From positions 41,714 to 105,713 of the forward strand of contig JANWWQ010000002.1 of NCBI GenBank assembly GCA_025055635.1: a DNA stretch of 64,000 bases, written 5' to 3'. Source of the DNA: Flavobacteriales bacterium. Lineage in GTDB: Bacteria > Bacteroidota > Bacteroidia > CAIKAF01. Position 1 is the first letter of the stretch. Each line of letters starts with the position of its first letter. Below are positions 38,126-46,794 of the stretch, piece after piece. The translations under genes and the position numbers were made by a program. Below the pieces are notes generated by a model, which did not search any database, was not told the DNA's origin, and saw only the letters and a list, made by a program, of their open reading frames with translations.

Positions 38126-40978
38126 TTAAGGCTTCACAAATTTTCCCCGGGTCTGTATGCCGTTGGTGAGGTTAACCAAATTGATACAGTAAACGCCTGA
38201 AGCCAAAGGCCGTACGTCCACATTCAAAAGGTCGTGGATGGTCTGACCCCGTAACACTTCCTTTCCGTTCATGTCCATCACCGTGTAGTTCCAGCGACCT
38301 TGGGAAGGCATCACCACATGGACCACATCGCTGGAGGGATTGGGATATATCAACAAGTCACTGGCAGTGGTAGGGTTAGAAGCCGGCGGCAGATTGACCA
38401 AGTTCCCCTTAAACACGGGTAACTTAAGATGGGTGGGATGCTCCGGGGAGAAATGTACACGGTTTACAGCAATGCGGGGCGCCATCTCTACTCCCATGTA
38501 ATTATAAGTACGGCCATCCCCTGGGCTGCGACGGAAAAATTCCCCGGGCATGATTGGCAGGTTAGCATCTGACTGGAAACGTCTGTAGTTACTGCTGCTG
38601 ATGAGCACTTTCATTTTGTGTCCCTTGCCAAAAACATAGGCAATGGGGAACATCTGGAAATGAAATTCATAGATTTGACCTATTTCAATATTGTCCCAGG
38701 GAGCATTATCATTTTCCTGGCCCATGGCTATGCTTTTGGCATAGTGACGGGCTCGGGCATTGACACCTCCTTCAATGACGTAGAATTGGCGACCATCGGG
38801 GTACACATCCACAATCCGCACATAAAATTCCGTGCTGGTGGGCCCGCTGGTAAGCCCGGCCGGGTTGCTTTTGGCATAGAGCACCGCCTGAGGGAAGCCA
38901 ATAATGCTTAGAGGCTCCTGCAACACTTCGGTTTCAAACTGAATTACACCTGGATGATCCATCGTGTACTTGGCCCAAGGTACCAGGTCACATTGGCCTT
39001 GGGTCACCTTGCTGCCGTCGGGAAACTTTTCAATCATGTTTCCCCCGCCCACAGTGCGTACTGGATTATCAGGGTCGTGTAAAATCATCTTGTAACCCTC
39101 GTCATGGGTGGGAGGAGACTGGTCCACGCGACCGTTCTGATGTAAATAAAAATTTTGCCACTCAATATCCTCTTTCAGCGGGAAGGTATCGGCTTCAAAC
39201 CAGTAGTTGCCAATGTTAGCATTCTCAGGAATACCATCGTTCACGGGACCTATCAGGTAAAAACGGACATCCTTCACCTGGCGAAAATCCTTGTAAGGAA
39301 TTGGGGTGATTTGTCCCCCATCAAATTCCGGGATGACGGGAGAACCGAGGGCTGGTACATCCACAGTGAAGTCAAGTTCATTATTCAATAAATTTTCTTT
39401 CACTTTGATGGGAACATCTTGAAGGCCCCCTACGCCATTAAGGAAATTGAGCAAGTCGGTGAAACTGAGTAAATAATCCTCACTTGGAATCTTCACAGAA
39501 ACGATGCCTAGGTTAATCCAGGAGTTAGATTTAGGCAGGCGGGCCTTAGGTTCGCCTAAAAAATAGGCACTGTCATAATTCAGATTGTAACGGAACCAGC
39601 TTATCACTTCGCTGTTGATGGCCTTAGAGATGGGCAGATTATCAGAGCTGAAATCATCCAGGGCAAAACCGATGATGTCAGCCACGTTGGGGGGATAAGT
39701 GATATCACAGGTGGTACGGGCGCCTACCGTTTGATGGGCCCAGGGCCCGATGACAAGTTTCTGAAGGTATTTGGCTTTTCCATTGGGGTTAAGATGTTTT
39801 TTCATGAAGGCCCACGTTTCAATTTGACCATCGGTAAAAATATCCCACCAACCGGTGAGGTGATAAGCAGGCACCTCCATGTTTGTGTAGCGGCTGAAGC
39901 CGCCATTAGGATCGCTTTCTCCCAGGGCATTTACAGGAGCCCGCGAAGCGTCCATGTCTGCGCGCCCTATTGAATTCGGGTAATATCCAGCAGGCCCACC
40001 TCCGTATCGGATTGTGGAGAAGTGATCAATTGCTCTTCTGGCGGCTTCAAACTTATTGGGCAAACCATAATCAGCCGCAGTATGAATGTTATTATCCAAA
40101 CTGCTGTCAATATCAATGAGGTCGTCATTGCAGCCGGTGAAAATCATACCTTTCAGCCATCCGTTCACTAGCTGATCCCTGAAACATCCGTTGTGATATC
40201 CGGTGCTTTTGTAGAATTCCTGGGTGGCCACAATGGGCAAAAGGCACTTGAGACCGGGTTGGGAAGGATCTATTTTCCGGGCGGCCGCTGCCTGGTATTG
40301 GCTATATCCCATTGCCGAAGCTCCAAACATGCCTACGCGGCCATTACAAAGTTTATCGGTGGTTTCTTTTATTCCGTCGCCATCCAAATCGTATTGCCAA
40401 TCCAAGTTTAGGAGACCTTGAATGGTATTATAGCCATCTTCGTGGTTATTGGCATTGGCGGGATCGTCCAAAGGTCTTATATCCAGAATATGCCCATGGT
40501 TGGGATGGTATGGCCCCTTTTTCCAGCTATCGCTATGAAGAGGAAAGTATACCCCCTCAGAAGTATATCGGCCTCTATTATCCTGCACGGCATATACGTA
40601 GCCCAACAGACAAACGGGCACCGCAGTCTCGTCAAAATCTCCGATACCATAGGGCATCCGCATAAGTATTAATGGTAGCTTGAAAGGATTGGGATTTGGC
40701 TGCCCGTTTACCTGGTCGTATACGAGGATTTGCTGGCCGCGCGGTAACACAGGTAATTTAAAGGTCTGGTTGATGATGGGTACCTGAATATCCACCAACA
40801 CGCAATCTTGCAGAATAGGTTGATAGATATCCGTCGTTAAGCGTATCCCATCAGGCATGGGTAAGAGAACTCTTGTTTTGGTCACCAGTTCCTTGATGTC
40901 GTCAATTTTCCCATTGAGCACTTGACCGAAGGCGGGTACGTAAAAAACGAGGGAGACAAGAAGTAGGAATCTTTTCAT
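38126..40978 (-). CDS. Secreted S15/CocE-type hydrolase with T9SS C-terminal sorting domain
   Basis: This 950-residue protein has a signal peptide (MKRFLLLVSLVFYVPAFGQ). Next comes an X-Pro dipeptidyl-peptidase/CocE-NonD type alpha/beta hydrolase domain. The nucleophile elbow GASAMG, the aspartate block TGWWDIFTDG and the histidine block VIGPWAHQ form the expected Ser-Asp-His triad. A C-terminal beta domain follows. The last about 75 residues (LLIYPNPSSDVVHV..LASGVYCINLVN..GKFVKP) are a type A sorting domain for type IX secretion. Relatives cleave dipeptides, amino-acid esters or beta-lactam side chains; the substrate is unknown here. Confidence 0.9.
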   Translation of the reverse strand: MKRFLLLVSLVFYVPAFGQVLNGKIDDIKELVTKTRVLLPMPDGIRLTTDIYQPILQDCVLVDIQVPIINQTFKLPVLPRGQQILVYDQVNGQPNPNPFKLPLILMRMPYGIGDFDETAVPVCLLGYVYAVQDNRGRYTSEGVYFPLHSDSWKKGPYHPNHGHILDIRPLDDPANANNHEDGYNTIQGLLNLDWQYDLDGDGIKETTDKLCNGRVGMFGASAMGYSQYQAAAARKIDPSQPGLKCLLPIVATQEFYKSTGYHNGCFRDQLVNGWLKGMIFTGCNDDLIDIDSSLDNNIHTAADYGLPNKFEAARRAIDHFSTIRYGGGPAGYYPNSIGRADMDASRAPVNALGESDPNGGFSRYTNMEVPAYHLTGWWDIFTDGQIETWAFMKKHLNPNGKAKYLQKLVIGPWAHQTVGARTTCDITYPPNVADIIGFALDDFSSDNLPISKAINSEVISWFRYNLNYDSAYFLGEPKARLPKSNSWINLGIVSVKIPSEDYLLSFTDLLNFLNGVGGLQDVPIKVKENLLNNELDFTVDVPALGSPVIPEFDGGQITPIPYKDFRQVKDVRFYLIGPVNDGIPENANIGNYWFEADTFPLKEDIEWQNFYLHQNGRVDQSPPTHDEGYKMILHDPDNPVRTVGGGNMIEKFPDGSKVTQGQCDLVPWAKYTMDHPGVIQFETEVLQEPLSIIGFPQAVLYAKSNPAGLTSGPTSTEFYVRIVDVYPDGRQFYVIEGGVNARARHYAKSIAMGQENDNAPWDNIEIGQIYEFHFQMFPIAYVFGKGHKMKVLISSSNYRRFQSDANLPIMPGEFFRRSPGDGRTYNYMGVEMAPRIAVNRVHFSPEHPTHLKLPVFKGNLVNLPPASNPTTASDLLIYPNPSSDVVHVVMPSQGRWNYTVMDMNGKEVLRGQTIHDLLNVDVRPLASGVYCINLVNLTNGIQTRGKFVKP

Positions 40979-41088
40979 ATGAGCAAAGCTTATTCAGGCC
41001 GAAAGTAAAAAAAAAAATTACAAAAATTTTTTTGGGATTATTTGCAACCCCTTCCGAAAAATTTCGTTCTCAAAAATGGAGTAGTCAT

Positions 41089-41118
41089 TTTATTTTTGTA
41101 CAATTTATTTTTGTACAA
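41089..41118 (+). repeat. Tandem 15-bp promoter/operator repeat before the ECF sigma gene
   Basis: TTTATTTTTGTACAA is repeated perfectly head-to-tail (41089-41103 and 41104-41118). Each unit contains TATTTTTG (the TAnnTTTG box) and ends in the 8-bp palindrome TTGTACAA. A related string, ATTTATTGTACATAATGAAAAT, occurs at 42134-42155 on the other side of the sigma gene. Duplicated -7 boxes overlapping a palindrome suggest regulated initiation. Confidence 0.6.
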
Positions 41119-41196
41119 TGAAAATTTAGCCTATCGCCCACTGATACCTTAATACGGCATTAAATACTGGATTTTTACCCTCTTACAGTTGGGCCT

Positions 41197-41793
41197 ATGA
41201 AAGTTTGTAAGCTCAGCGATCAGGAGCTGGTCAATGCTTTTTTAAATGGTCAATCGGCGGCCTTTGAGCAGCTGCTTAACAGGCATAAGAACCGCGTTTA
41301 TTCCTACATTTTTATGATGGTGAAGGACAGGGAGTTGGCCGAGGATATTTTTCAGGATACATTCATCAAGGTGATACATACCTTGCGGGGTGGCCGTTAC
41401 AATGAGGAAGGAAAATTTCTGCCCTGGGTGCTGCGAATTGCCCATAATTTAGCCATTGACCACTATCGCCGCCGGTGTAAGATGCCCCTGGTACGGGGCG
41501 GTGGCTCCAGCGAGGAGGATTTTGATATTTTCTCGGTACTCAGCAGTTCGCTGCGCAGTGCTGAGGAAAAACTCATTGCCTTACAAACCGATCAGAGGCT
41601 TCATCAGCTTATCAGCCACTTGCCTAAGGAACAGAAAGAGGTGTTGATGCTGCGCGTTTATGGAGGATTGAGTTTCCAGGAGATTGCCCAGCAGACGGGT
41701 GTAAGTATCAATACGGCCCTCGGGCGTATGCGATATGCCCTTATAAATCTCCGCAAACTGATTCGCCAGCACCGGGTAGAATTGGGTGATTAA
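41197..41793 (+). CDS. ECF-type RNA polymerase sigma-70 factor
   Basis: This 198-residue sigma factor has region 2 (FEQLLNRHKNRVYSYIFMMVKDRELAEDIFQDTFIKV..GKFLPWVLRIAHNLAIDHYRRR) and region 4 (LPKEQKEVLMLRVYGGLSFQEIAQQTGVSINTALGRMRYAL). The linker carries a SSSLRSAEE segment. No anti-sigma gene is adjacent: the S15 hydrolase gene is divergent and the next gene is convergent. Regulation is probably transcriptional, through the tandem repeat about 80 nt upstream. The target regulon is not evident. Confidence 0.92.
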   Translation: MKVCKLSDQELVNAFLNGQSAAFEQLLNRHKNRVYSYIFMMVKDRELAEDIFQDTFIKVIHTLRGGRYNEEGKFLPWVLRIAHNLAIDHYRRRCKMPLVRGGGSSEEDFDIFSVLSSSLRSAEEKLIALQTDQRLHQLISHLPKEQKEVLMLRVYGGLSFQEIAQQTGVSINTALGRMRYALINLRKLIRQHRVELGD

Positions 41794-42223
41794 TTATTCT
41801 AACCAAACAAAATATTACGAAGGGAAATTCCTAAGTAACAAAGTATTTTTTAAAAGCAATATTTTCTAGCTAAAATAAAAAAGAAATTAGAAACTCAACA
41901 TCATTCTTTTTAGTTAAGTAAAGTTAATACAGAGGGTTGTTTTAAGGTTAGGAATTAGTTTTTGCCCAAATTAATAAGGCTTTAAGCTTTGATATACTTC
42001 CGATAAATCTAATGTTCGAATTAATTTATTTACTGATTAAAATATATTTCATTATTCTGAAGAGTTGTATCACAAAGTTTGAAAATTTATCTCAAATTTT
42101 ATTTAAAAAGGGCTAAATGTACTCCAAATTTAAATTTATTGTACATAATGAAAATAATTTAAAAAATCGGTTTTAGGCTGTTCGAATCTTTGCATATTCT
42201 GCGATTCTGAAAGCATTCAGCTC
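41794..42223. other. AT-rich spacer between the sigma gene and the nucleoside phosphorylase gene
   Basis: Very AT-rich, no ORF. It contains the ATTTATTGTACATAATGAAAAT string (42134-42155) that resembles the tandem repeats upstream of the sigma gene. Nothing else was recognised. Confidence 0.6.
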
Positions 42224-43105
42224 TCATTTTAACCTGGAACAAAGAACCAAACAATCCAATGTTTTTTGTATCAATTGATCTATGGCTTGCTCGGGATTTT
42301 CCAGTACCCGACCGGTACTTCTATGAGCCACTACCACCGAAAGGCTCATAGGGGCGTGTCCCAAAAGATGAGAAAGTCCGTAAAGAGCTGCCGTTTCCAT
42401 TTCATAGTTGGTGATAGTCAGATCCTTATACTTAAATGTATGAAAGCTTTTCCAGAAGTTAGGGAAATTCAGGGGAATTCGTAATTGTCGGCCTTGAGGG
42501 CCATAAAAACCCGGGGCAGTAAGGGTAATACCTGGTTGGGCAAAAGGAAATAAAGATTGAAGGTTTGGTGCAGAATGCCAGGCATAGGGTTGTCCCAGCG
42601 AACTAGGCCACTCTACATGGGTGGTAAAACGTTGTTCCAGATCCGGCTCGCGTCCGGGACAGCCCGCCACATTATAAAATCCGAGTAGGTTATCCAGCCC
42701 CAATGCATAATGGGAAGCAATGAAAGCCCCGGGCCCTAAATCTTCGGAAAGTGATCCGGTAGTGCCCACTCTGATGATGCGTAAGCGGCGAAGTTGAGAG
42801 CGCGTCGTACGGGTTTGGGGATCGATGTTGACAGCAGCGTCTAATTCGTTCAATACAATGTCCACGTTATCAGTTCCGATTCCAGTAGAAATTACTGTAA
42901 GATCTAAGCTACCTAGGCGTCCTGTATGGGTGATGAATTCCCGGTGGCAACGTTTCTCAAAAATTTGGTCAAAATACTTGGATACCTTTTCCACGCGGTC
43001 CGGGTCACCTACTGTGATTACAGTGTCGGCCACGTGGCGTTCCAGGAGGGAAAGGTGATAAACGGAATGGTCAAAATTTAGGATGAGCTCGCTGGGGGCA
43101 AACAT
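42224..43105 (-). CDS. Uridine phosphorylase-like nucleoside phosphorylase
   Basis: This 293-residue PNP/UDP family enzyme cleaves nucleosides with phosphate. The phosphate-binding GDPDRVEKVS, the IRVGTTGSLSEDL strand-loop and the nucleoside-binding NYEMETAALYGL blocks are characteristic of the uridine phosphorylase branch. It would feed pyrimidine salvage together with upp elsewhere in the window. It is divergent from the universal stress protein gene, 43 nt apart. Confidence 0.85.
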   Translation of the reverse strand: MFAPSELILNFDHSVYHLSLLERHVADTVITVGDPDRVEKVSKYFDQIFEKRCHREFITHTGRLGSLDLTVISTGIGTDNVDIVLNELDAAVNIDPQTRTTRSQLRRLRIIRVGTTGSLSEDLGPGAFIASHYALGLDNLLGFYNVAGCPGREPDLEQRFTTHVEWPSSLGQPYAWHSAPNLQSLFPFAQPGITLTAPGFYGPQGRQLRIPLNFPNFWKSFHTFKYKDLTITNYEMETAALYGLSHLLGHAPMSLSVVVAHRSTGRVLENPEQAIDQLIQKTLDCLVLCSRLK

Positions 43106-43121
43106 GTGAAGATGTTTAGGC

Positions 43122-43129
43122 TAACTTTG
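43122..43129 (+). promoter_or_regulatory. Putative -7 box (TAACTTTG) for the universal stress protein gene
   Basis: TAACTTTG matches TAnnTTTG and ends 19 nt before the ATG at 43149. No -33 TTTG at ideal spacing. Confidence 0.4.
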
Positions 43130-43148
43130 GCGGCCAAATTAAAACAAC

Positions 43149-44018
43149 ATGTCTTCAAAAGTCTTCGCGGTCCCGATTGATTTTAGCCAACTTTCTCTCA
43201 ACGGTCTGGAGTTCGCCTCTCGCTTGGCTAAAACCCTTGAGGGCGAGCTACTGCTCATCCACGTGGTGGAGGGAGAGCCTTTCTGGAAGTTGGGTATAGG
43301 CTCTGATGCCATCAAGGAGCTTCGTTCCATAATGGAGAAGAGATTAGAAGGCTTGGCTGAACGTGAGCAAAAAGAAAATGGGATATCGGTTAGGTGGGCG
43401 TTAGGTCAGGGGAAGGTGTATACCGAAATCAGCCGCATTGCTCACGAGCATAAGGCCCGTTTTATTGTCATGGGTACTAATGGGGAGGACACTTTTGTTC
43501 AGAGACTGATGGGCTCAAATACCGCCCGCGTGATCCGGGAGAGCGCCTTACCGGTGGTTTCCGTATCGGATCCCCTACCAGCCACCACATGTAAGCGTGT
43601 AGTGCTGCCTTTGGACCTCACCAAAGAATCGCGACAGAAAGTGAAACTAGCCGCCGATTGGGCCCTCAAGTTTCAATCGGAAATAAAAGTGGTTTCGGTG
43701 ATGGAAATGCATGACGAATTTGTCAAGCACACCCTGCAGCGGCAGATGGATCAAGTATGCCACTTTTTACAAGAGAAAAATATTCCGTTCACATCTGAAT
43801 TCGTTGAGAAGGAGGGTACCATCGCTCGCACAATATTAGAGTACTGCTATACTCATGGGGCAGACATACTGATAATCATGACCCAGCAACAGGAGGATAT
43901 CATAGATTTCTTTATTGGCTCATCTGCTGAAGAGATCATCAACTACTCCCGCATTCCTGTTTTGAGCCTTCCTCCCAGAGACCTTGAACGGCATACGGGT
44001 AGCATCATCGGAACTTAA
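43149..44018 (+). CDS. Tandem-domain universal stress protein
   Basis: This 289-residue protein has two UspA domains. The first contains FAVPIDFSQLSLNGLEFASRLAK and the nucleotide-binding-like GTNGEDTFVQRLMGSNTARVIRESALPVVSV. The second is degenerate, with RVVLPLDLTKESRQKVKLAADWA and FFIGSSAEEIINYSRIPVLSL. Usp proteins bind ATP or sense stress; a specific role cannot be assigned. It stands alone, divergent from the nucleoside phosphorylase gene. Confidence 0.88.
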   Translation: MSSKVFAVPIDFSQLSLNGLEFASRLAKTLEGELLLIHVVEGEPFWKLGIGSDAIKELRSIMEKRLEGLAEREQKENGISVRWALGQGKVYTEISRIAHEHKARFIVMGTNGEDTFVQRLMGSNTARVIRESALPVVSVSDPLPATTCKRVVLPLDLTKESRQKVKLAADWALKFQSEIKVVSVMEMHDEFVKHTLQRQMDQVCHFLQEKNIPFTSEFVEKEGTIARTILEYCYTHGADILIIMTQQQEDIIDFFIGSSAEEIINYSRIPVLSLPPRDLERHTGSIIGT

Positions 44019-44092
44019 GCTTGGTGGGATTGATTGATTTTCATCATTTTATTTTGGTATAAAGCGCTTACCACGGCTCTAACGCGACGGAG

Positions 44093-45094
44093 ATGATCAT
44101 CCGATTAAAACAAGGTTGCGACAAGAATGAGGCTCTTCATCTAGCCGCCCCTTTTTATGGCATCCTCGTCCAAGATGGAGGGGAGGATGTTCTTGTGATC
44201 TCAGGAAAAATACAAGAACTTCCTTCCATACTGGAACCCTTTGCAGAGGAAGTGATCCCCACGGAAGGCGATTTCCAGCTTTCTGCGCGTCGCTACCGGA
44301 ACGAAAAGCGGGCCATTAAACTATCTTCTGGTTTGACGATTGGTGGCACCACCACTAATTGTGTACTCATGATAGGTCCCTGCTCGGTAGAGGAAGAGGA
44401 ACAGATAGAAGCTGTAGCTCAGTTTTGCGTGGCACAAGGTATTCGGGTGCTGCGGGCAGGGGCTTTCAAACCCAGGACTGCCCCATATTCTTTTCAGGGT
44501 CTGGGTCTTGAGGGGCTTAAGCTTTTAGCTCGGATGAGGGAGAAATACGGCCTTCTCATTATAACCGAAGCGAGGGATGCCACCCACATTGAAGCGGTCA
44601 TTGAACATAGCGACATAGTGCAAGTGGGGGCCAAAGCCATGTATGACCATGGAATTCTAAAAGCATGTGGAAAAGCCCGAAAGCCCGTACTCATCAAAAG
44701 GGGGTTTGGCAGCACACTCCAGGAGTTGGTACAAGCCAGCGAATTTGTGTTATCCGCTGGAAACGAACAGGTTATGCTCTGCGAGCGTGGCATCCGCACT
44801 TTTGAAACAAAAACCCGTTTCACTCTTGACTTGTGCGGGGTGGCTTGGTTAAAAGAACATTGCAATCTTCCCATCATTTTAGATCCCTCCCATGCCATGG
44901 GTTACGCCTATGGCGTGCCTGATTTAGCTCGTGCCTGTCTGGCTATGGGTGTGGACGGCCTGCTGGTGGAAGTGCATCCCTTCCCCGCTAAGGCCCTTTC
45001 GGACTCTTCCCAGCAACTGAATTTTGAGCAATTCGCTCGTTTAAAATCCTCCCTGATCCCCTTGGCTCAGGCCATCGGGATAACTTTAATTTAA
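44093..45094 (+). CDS. aroF: 3-deoxy-7-phosphoheptulonate (DAHP) synthase
   Basis: This enzyme condenses phosphoenolpyruvate and erythrose 4-phosphate, the first step of the shikimate pathway. A roughly 85-residue N-terminal ferredoxin-like regulatory domain precedes the barrel, as in the Thermotoga-type (I-beta) enzymes. Active-site blocks MIGPCSVE, RAGAFKPRTAPYSFQGLG and ILDPSHAMG are intact. The usual QIGARNMQN motif is replaced by QVGAKAMYDHGIL, a notable divergence. It is followed after 20 nt by glyS, so co-transcription is likely. Confidence 0.9.
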   Translation: MIIRLKQGCDKNEALHLAAPFYGILVQDGGEDVLVISGKIQELPSILEPFAEEVIPTEGDFQLSARRYRNEKRAIKLSSGLTIGGTTTNCVLMIGPCSVEEEEQIEAVAQFCVAQGIRVLRAGAFKPRTAPYSFQGLGLEGLKLLARMREKYGLLIITEARDATHIEAVIEHSDIVQVGAKAMYDHGILKACGKARKPVLIKRGFGSTLQELVQASEFVLSAGNEQVMLCERGIRTFETKTRFTLDLCGVAWLKEHCNLPIILDPSHAMGYAYGVPDLARACLAMGVDGLLVEVHPFPAKALSDSSQQLNFEQFARLKSSLIPLAQAIGITLI

Positions 45095-45114
45095 AATTTC
45101 TCCAATCCAGCCAC

Positions 45115-46647
45115 ATGAGCGAAGACCTGTTGAAAAAAATCACCGCCCATTGTAAAGAATATGGCTTTGTATTCCCCACCACGGAAATTTATGATGGCCC
45201 TGGCGCTTTGTATGATTATGGGCCATACGGATGCGAATTGAAGAATAACATTCGGCAATACTGGTGGGAGAGTATAGTCCATGCGCATGAGAACATTGTG
45301 GGTGTGGACACGGCCATTTTAATGCATCCCACTACCTGGAAGGCTTCGGGCCATGTGGATGCCTTTAACGATCCGCTCATTGACAACAAGGATTCTAAAA
45401 AGCGTTATCGGGCCGATGCTCTCATTGAGGAACACCTAGCCCGTCTGGATGAAAAAATTGAAAAGGAGGTGGAAAAGGCCCGGAAGCGCTTTGGCGAACA
45501 GTTTAATGAAGAACTTTTTCGCAGTACTAATCCTCGTGTGGCCGAACTAAGCCGACGGCGTCAAGCCCTGCATCAGCGTCTTACAGAGGCCCTCCGGAAT
45601 AATGATCTAGAGACCTTGCGGGCCATCATTACGGAAGAAGAGATTGTGTGCCCAGTGAGTGGCACTAAGAACTGGACTGAAGTCCGACAATTTAACCTTA
45701 TGTTTTCCACCCAACTGGGCTCCCACAGTGACGACACCCTCACGCTGTATCTCAGACCTGAAACGGCTCAGGGAATCTTTGTGAATTTTCTGAATGTGCA
45801 AAAATCAGCCCGTCTGAAGGTACCTTTCGGCATTGCCCAGGTGGGGAAGGCCTTCCGTAACGAAATTGTGGCACGCCAATTCATTTTCCGGATGCGGGAA
45901 TTTGAGCAAATGGAGATGCAATTTTTCGTGCGGCCTGGTACTGAAGACCACTGGTATGAGTTCTGGAAAAGCGAGCGCATGCGCTGGCACGAAAAGTTGA
46001 ATTTGGGCCCGGGTTTGCATCGTTTCCGTGACCACGACAAGCTGGCCCATTATGCCCGTGCCGCTTGTGATATTGAATTCCGATTTCCGATGGGCTTTAA
46101 AGAACTGGAAGGCATTCACAGTCGTACGGATTATGATCTGCGCAATCACCAGGAACACAGTGGTCGTAAATTGACCTACTATGACCCCGATCTCAATGAA
46201 AGCTATATTCCTTACGTAATTGAAACCTCCATAGGTTTGGACAGGATGTTTCTGGCAGTCCTTACGGCCGCCTATTTGGAGGAGAAGCTACCCGACGGCA
46301 GTGAGCGCACTGTTTTGCGGTTTCATCCCGCCCTGGCTCCGGTGAAGTTTGCCGTTTTGCCGCTGGTACCTAAGGATGGTATGGAAGTGATGGCCCGCAA
46401 GCTGTTTGAGGACTTGAGAAAATTGGCCCCGGGGCAATATGATGAAAAGGATAGTATTGGACGTAGATACAGGCGCCAAGATGCGCTGGGGACACCCTTT
46501 GCCTTCACCGTGGACGGGCAATCTTTAGTGGACGGTACCATCACTGTGCGATTCCGTGACAGTATGGAACAAGAGCGTATTCCAGCTTCCCAGGCGCCCC
46601 GTTTTATAGAGGAACAAGTTAGTATCCGACGGCTGGTGTGGAGCTAA
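45115..46647 (+). CDS. glyS: Glycyl-tRNA synthetase, dimeric alpha2 type
   Basis: This 510-residue class II enzyme charges tRNA-Gly and is related to the eukaryotic/archaeal form rather than the bacterial alpha2beta2 enzyme. FVFPTTEIYDGPGALYDYGPYG, motif 2 (FRNEIVARQFIFRMREFEQMEMQ) and motif 3 (SIGLDRMFLAVL) are present. The C-terminal anticodon-binding domain begins near KFAVLPLVPKDG. A charged coiled-coil insertion (KIEKEVEKARKRFGEQFNEELF..) lies in the first third. Confidence 0.95.
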   Translation: MSEDLLKKITAHCKEYGFVFPTTEIYDGPGALYDYGPYGCELKNNIRQYWWESIVHAHENIVGVDTAILMHPTTWKASGHVDAFNDPLIDNKDSKKRYRADALIEEHLARLDEKIEKEVEKARKRFGEQFNEELFRSTNPRVAELSRRRQALHQRLTEALRNNDLETLRAIITEEEIVCPVSGTKNWTEVRQFNLMFSTQLGSHSDDTLTLYLRPETAQGIFVNFLNVQKSARLKVPFGIAQVGKAFRNEIVARQFIFRMREFEQMEMQFFVRPGTEDHWYEFWKSERMRWHEKLNLGPGLHRFRDHDKLAHYARAACDIEFRFPMGFKELEGIHSRTDYDLRNHQEHSGRKLTYYDPDLNESYIPYVIETSIGLDRMFLAVLTAAYLEEKLPDGSERTVLRFHPALAPVKFAVLPLVPKDGMEVMARKLFEDLRKLAPGQYDEKDSIGRRYRRQDALGTPFAFTVDGQSLVDGTITVRFRDSMEQERIPASQAPRFIEEQVSIRRLVWS

Positions 46648-46748
46648 AAGGTGACAAAAAGTTTTTAGCCGAAGAATTTCAGTCTTCTAATCAGATTTCC
46701 CATTTGTGTAAGACCAATTCCTGCCGAAGCGGGGTTCTAAAAAACTAA

Positions 46749-46772
46749 AAACCCCGCCCGAGAGCAGGGTTT
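46749..46772 (-). terminator. Intrinsic terminator downstream of nrdA
   Basis: Minus-strand AAACCCTGC, loop TCTCGG, GCGGGGTTT then TTAGTTTTTT. This is a 9-bp stem with one G-T wobble followed by a T-rich tract, just past the nrdA stop. A partner GCGGGGTT (about 46728-46735) could form an alternative hairpin serving the convergent glyS transcript. Confidence 0.8.
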
Positions 46773-46794
46773 AGAGCTAAGTCAAAAAAATTCC

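Noticed and set aside
42176-42200. TGTTCGAATC resembling a tRNA T-loop
   Set aside because: No cloverleaf, acceptor stem or anticodon arm can be drawn around it.
46728-46757. Separate plus-strand terminator for glyS (GCGGGGTT..AACCCCGC)
   Set aside because: The loop is 13 nt and no T-tract follows on the plus strand; noted only as an alternative hairpin overlapping the nrdA terminator.
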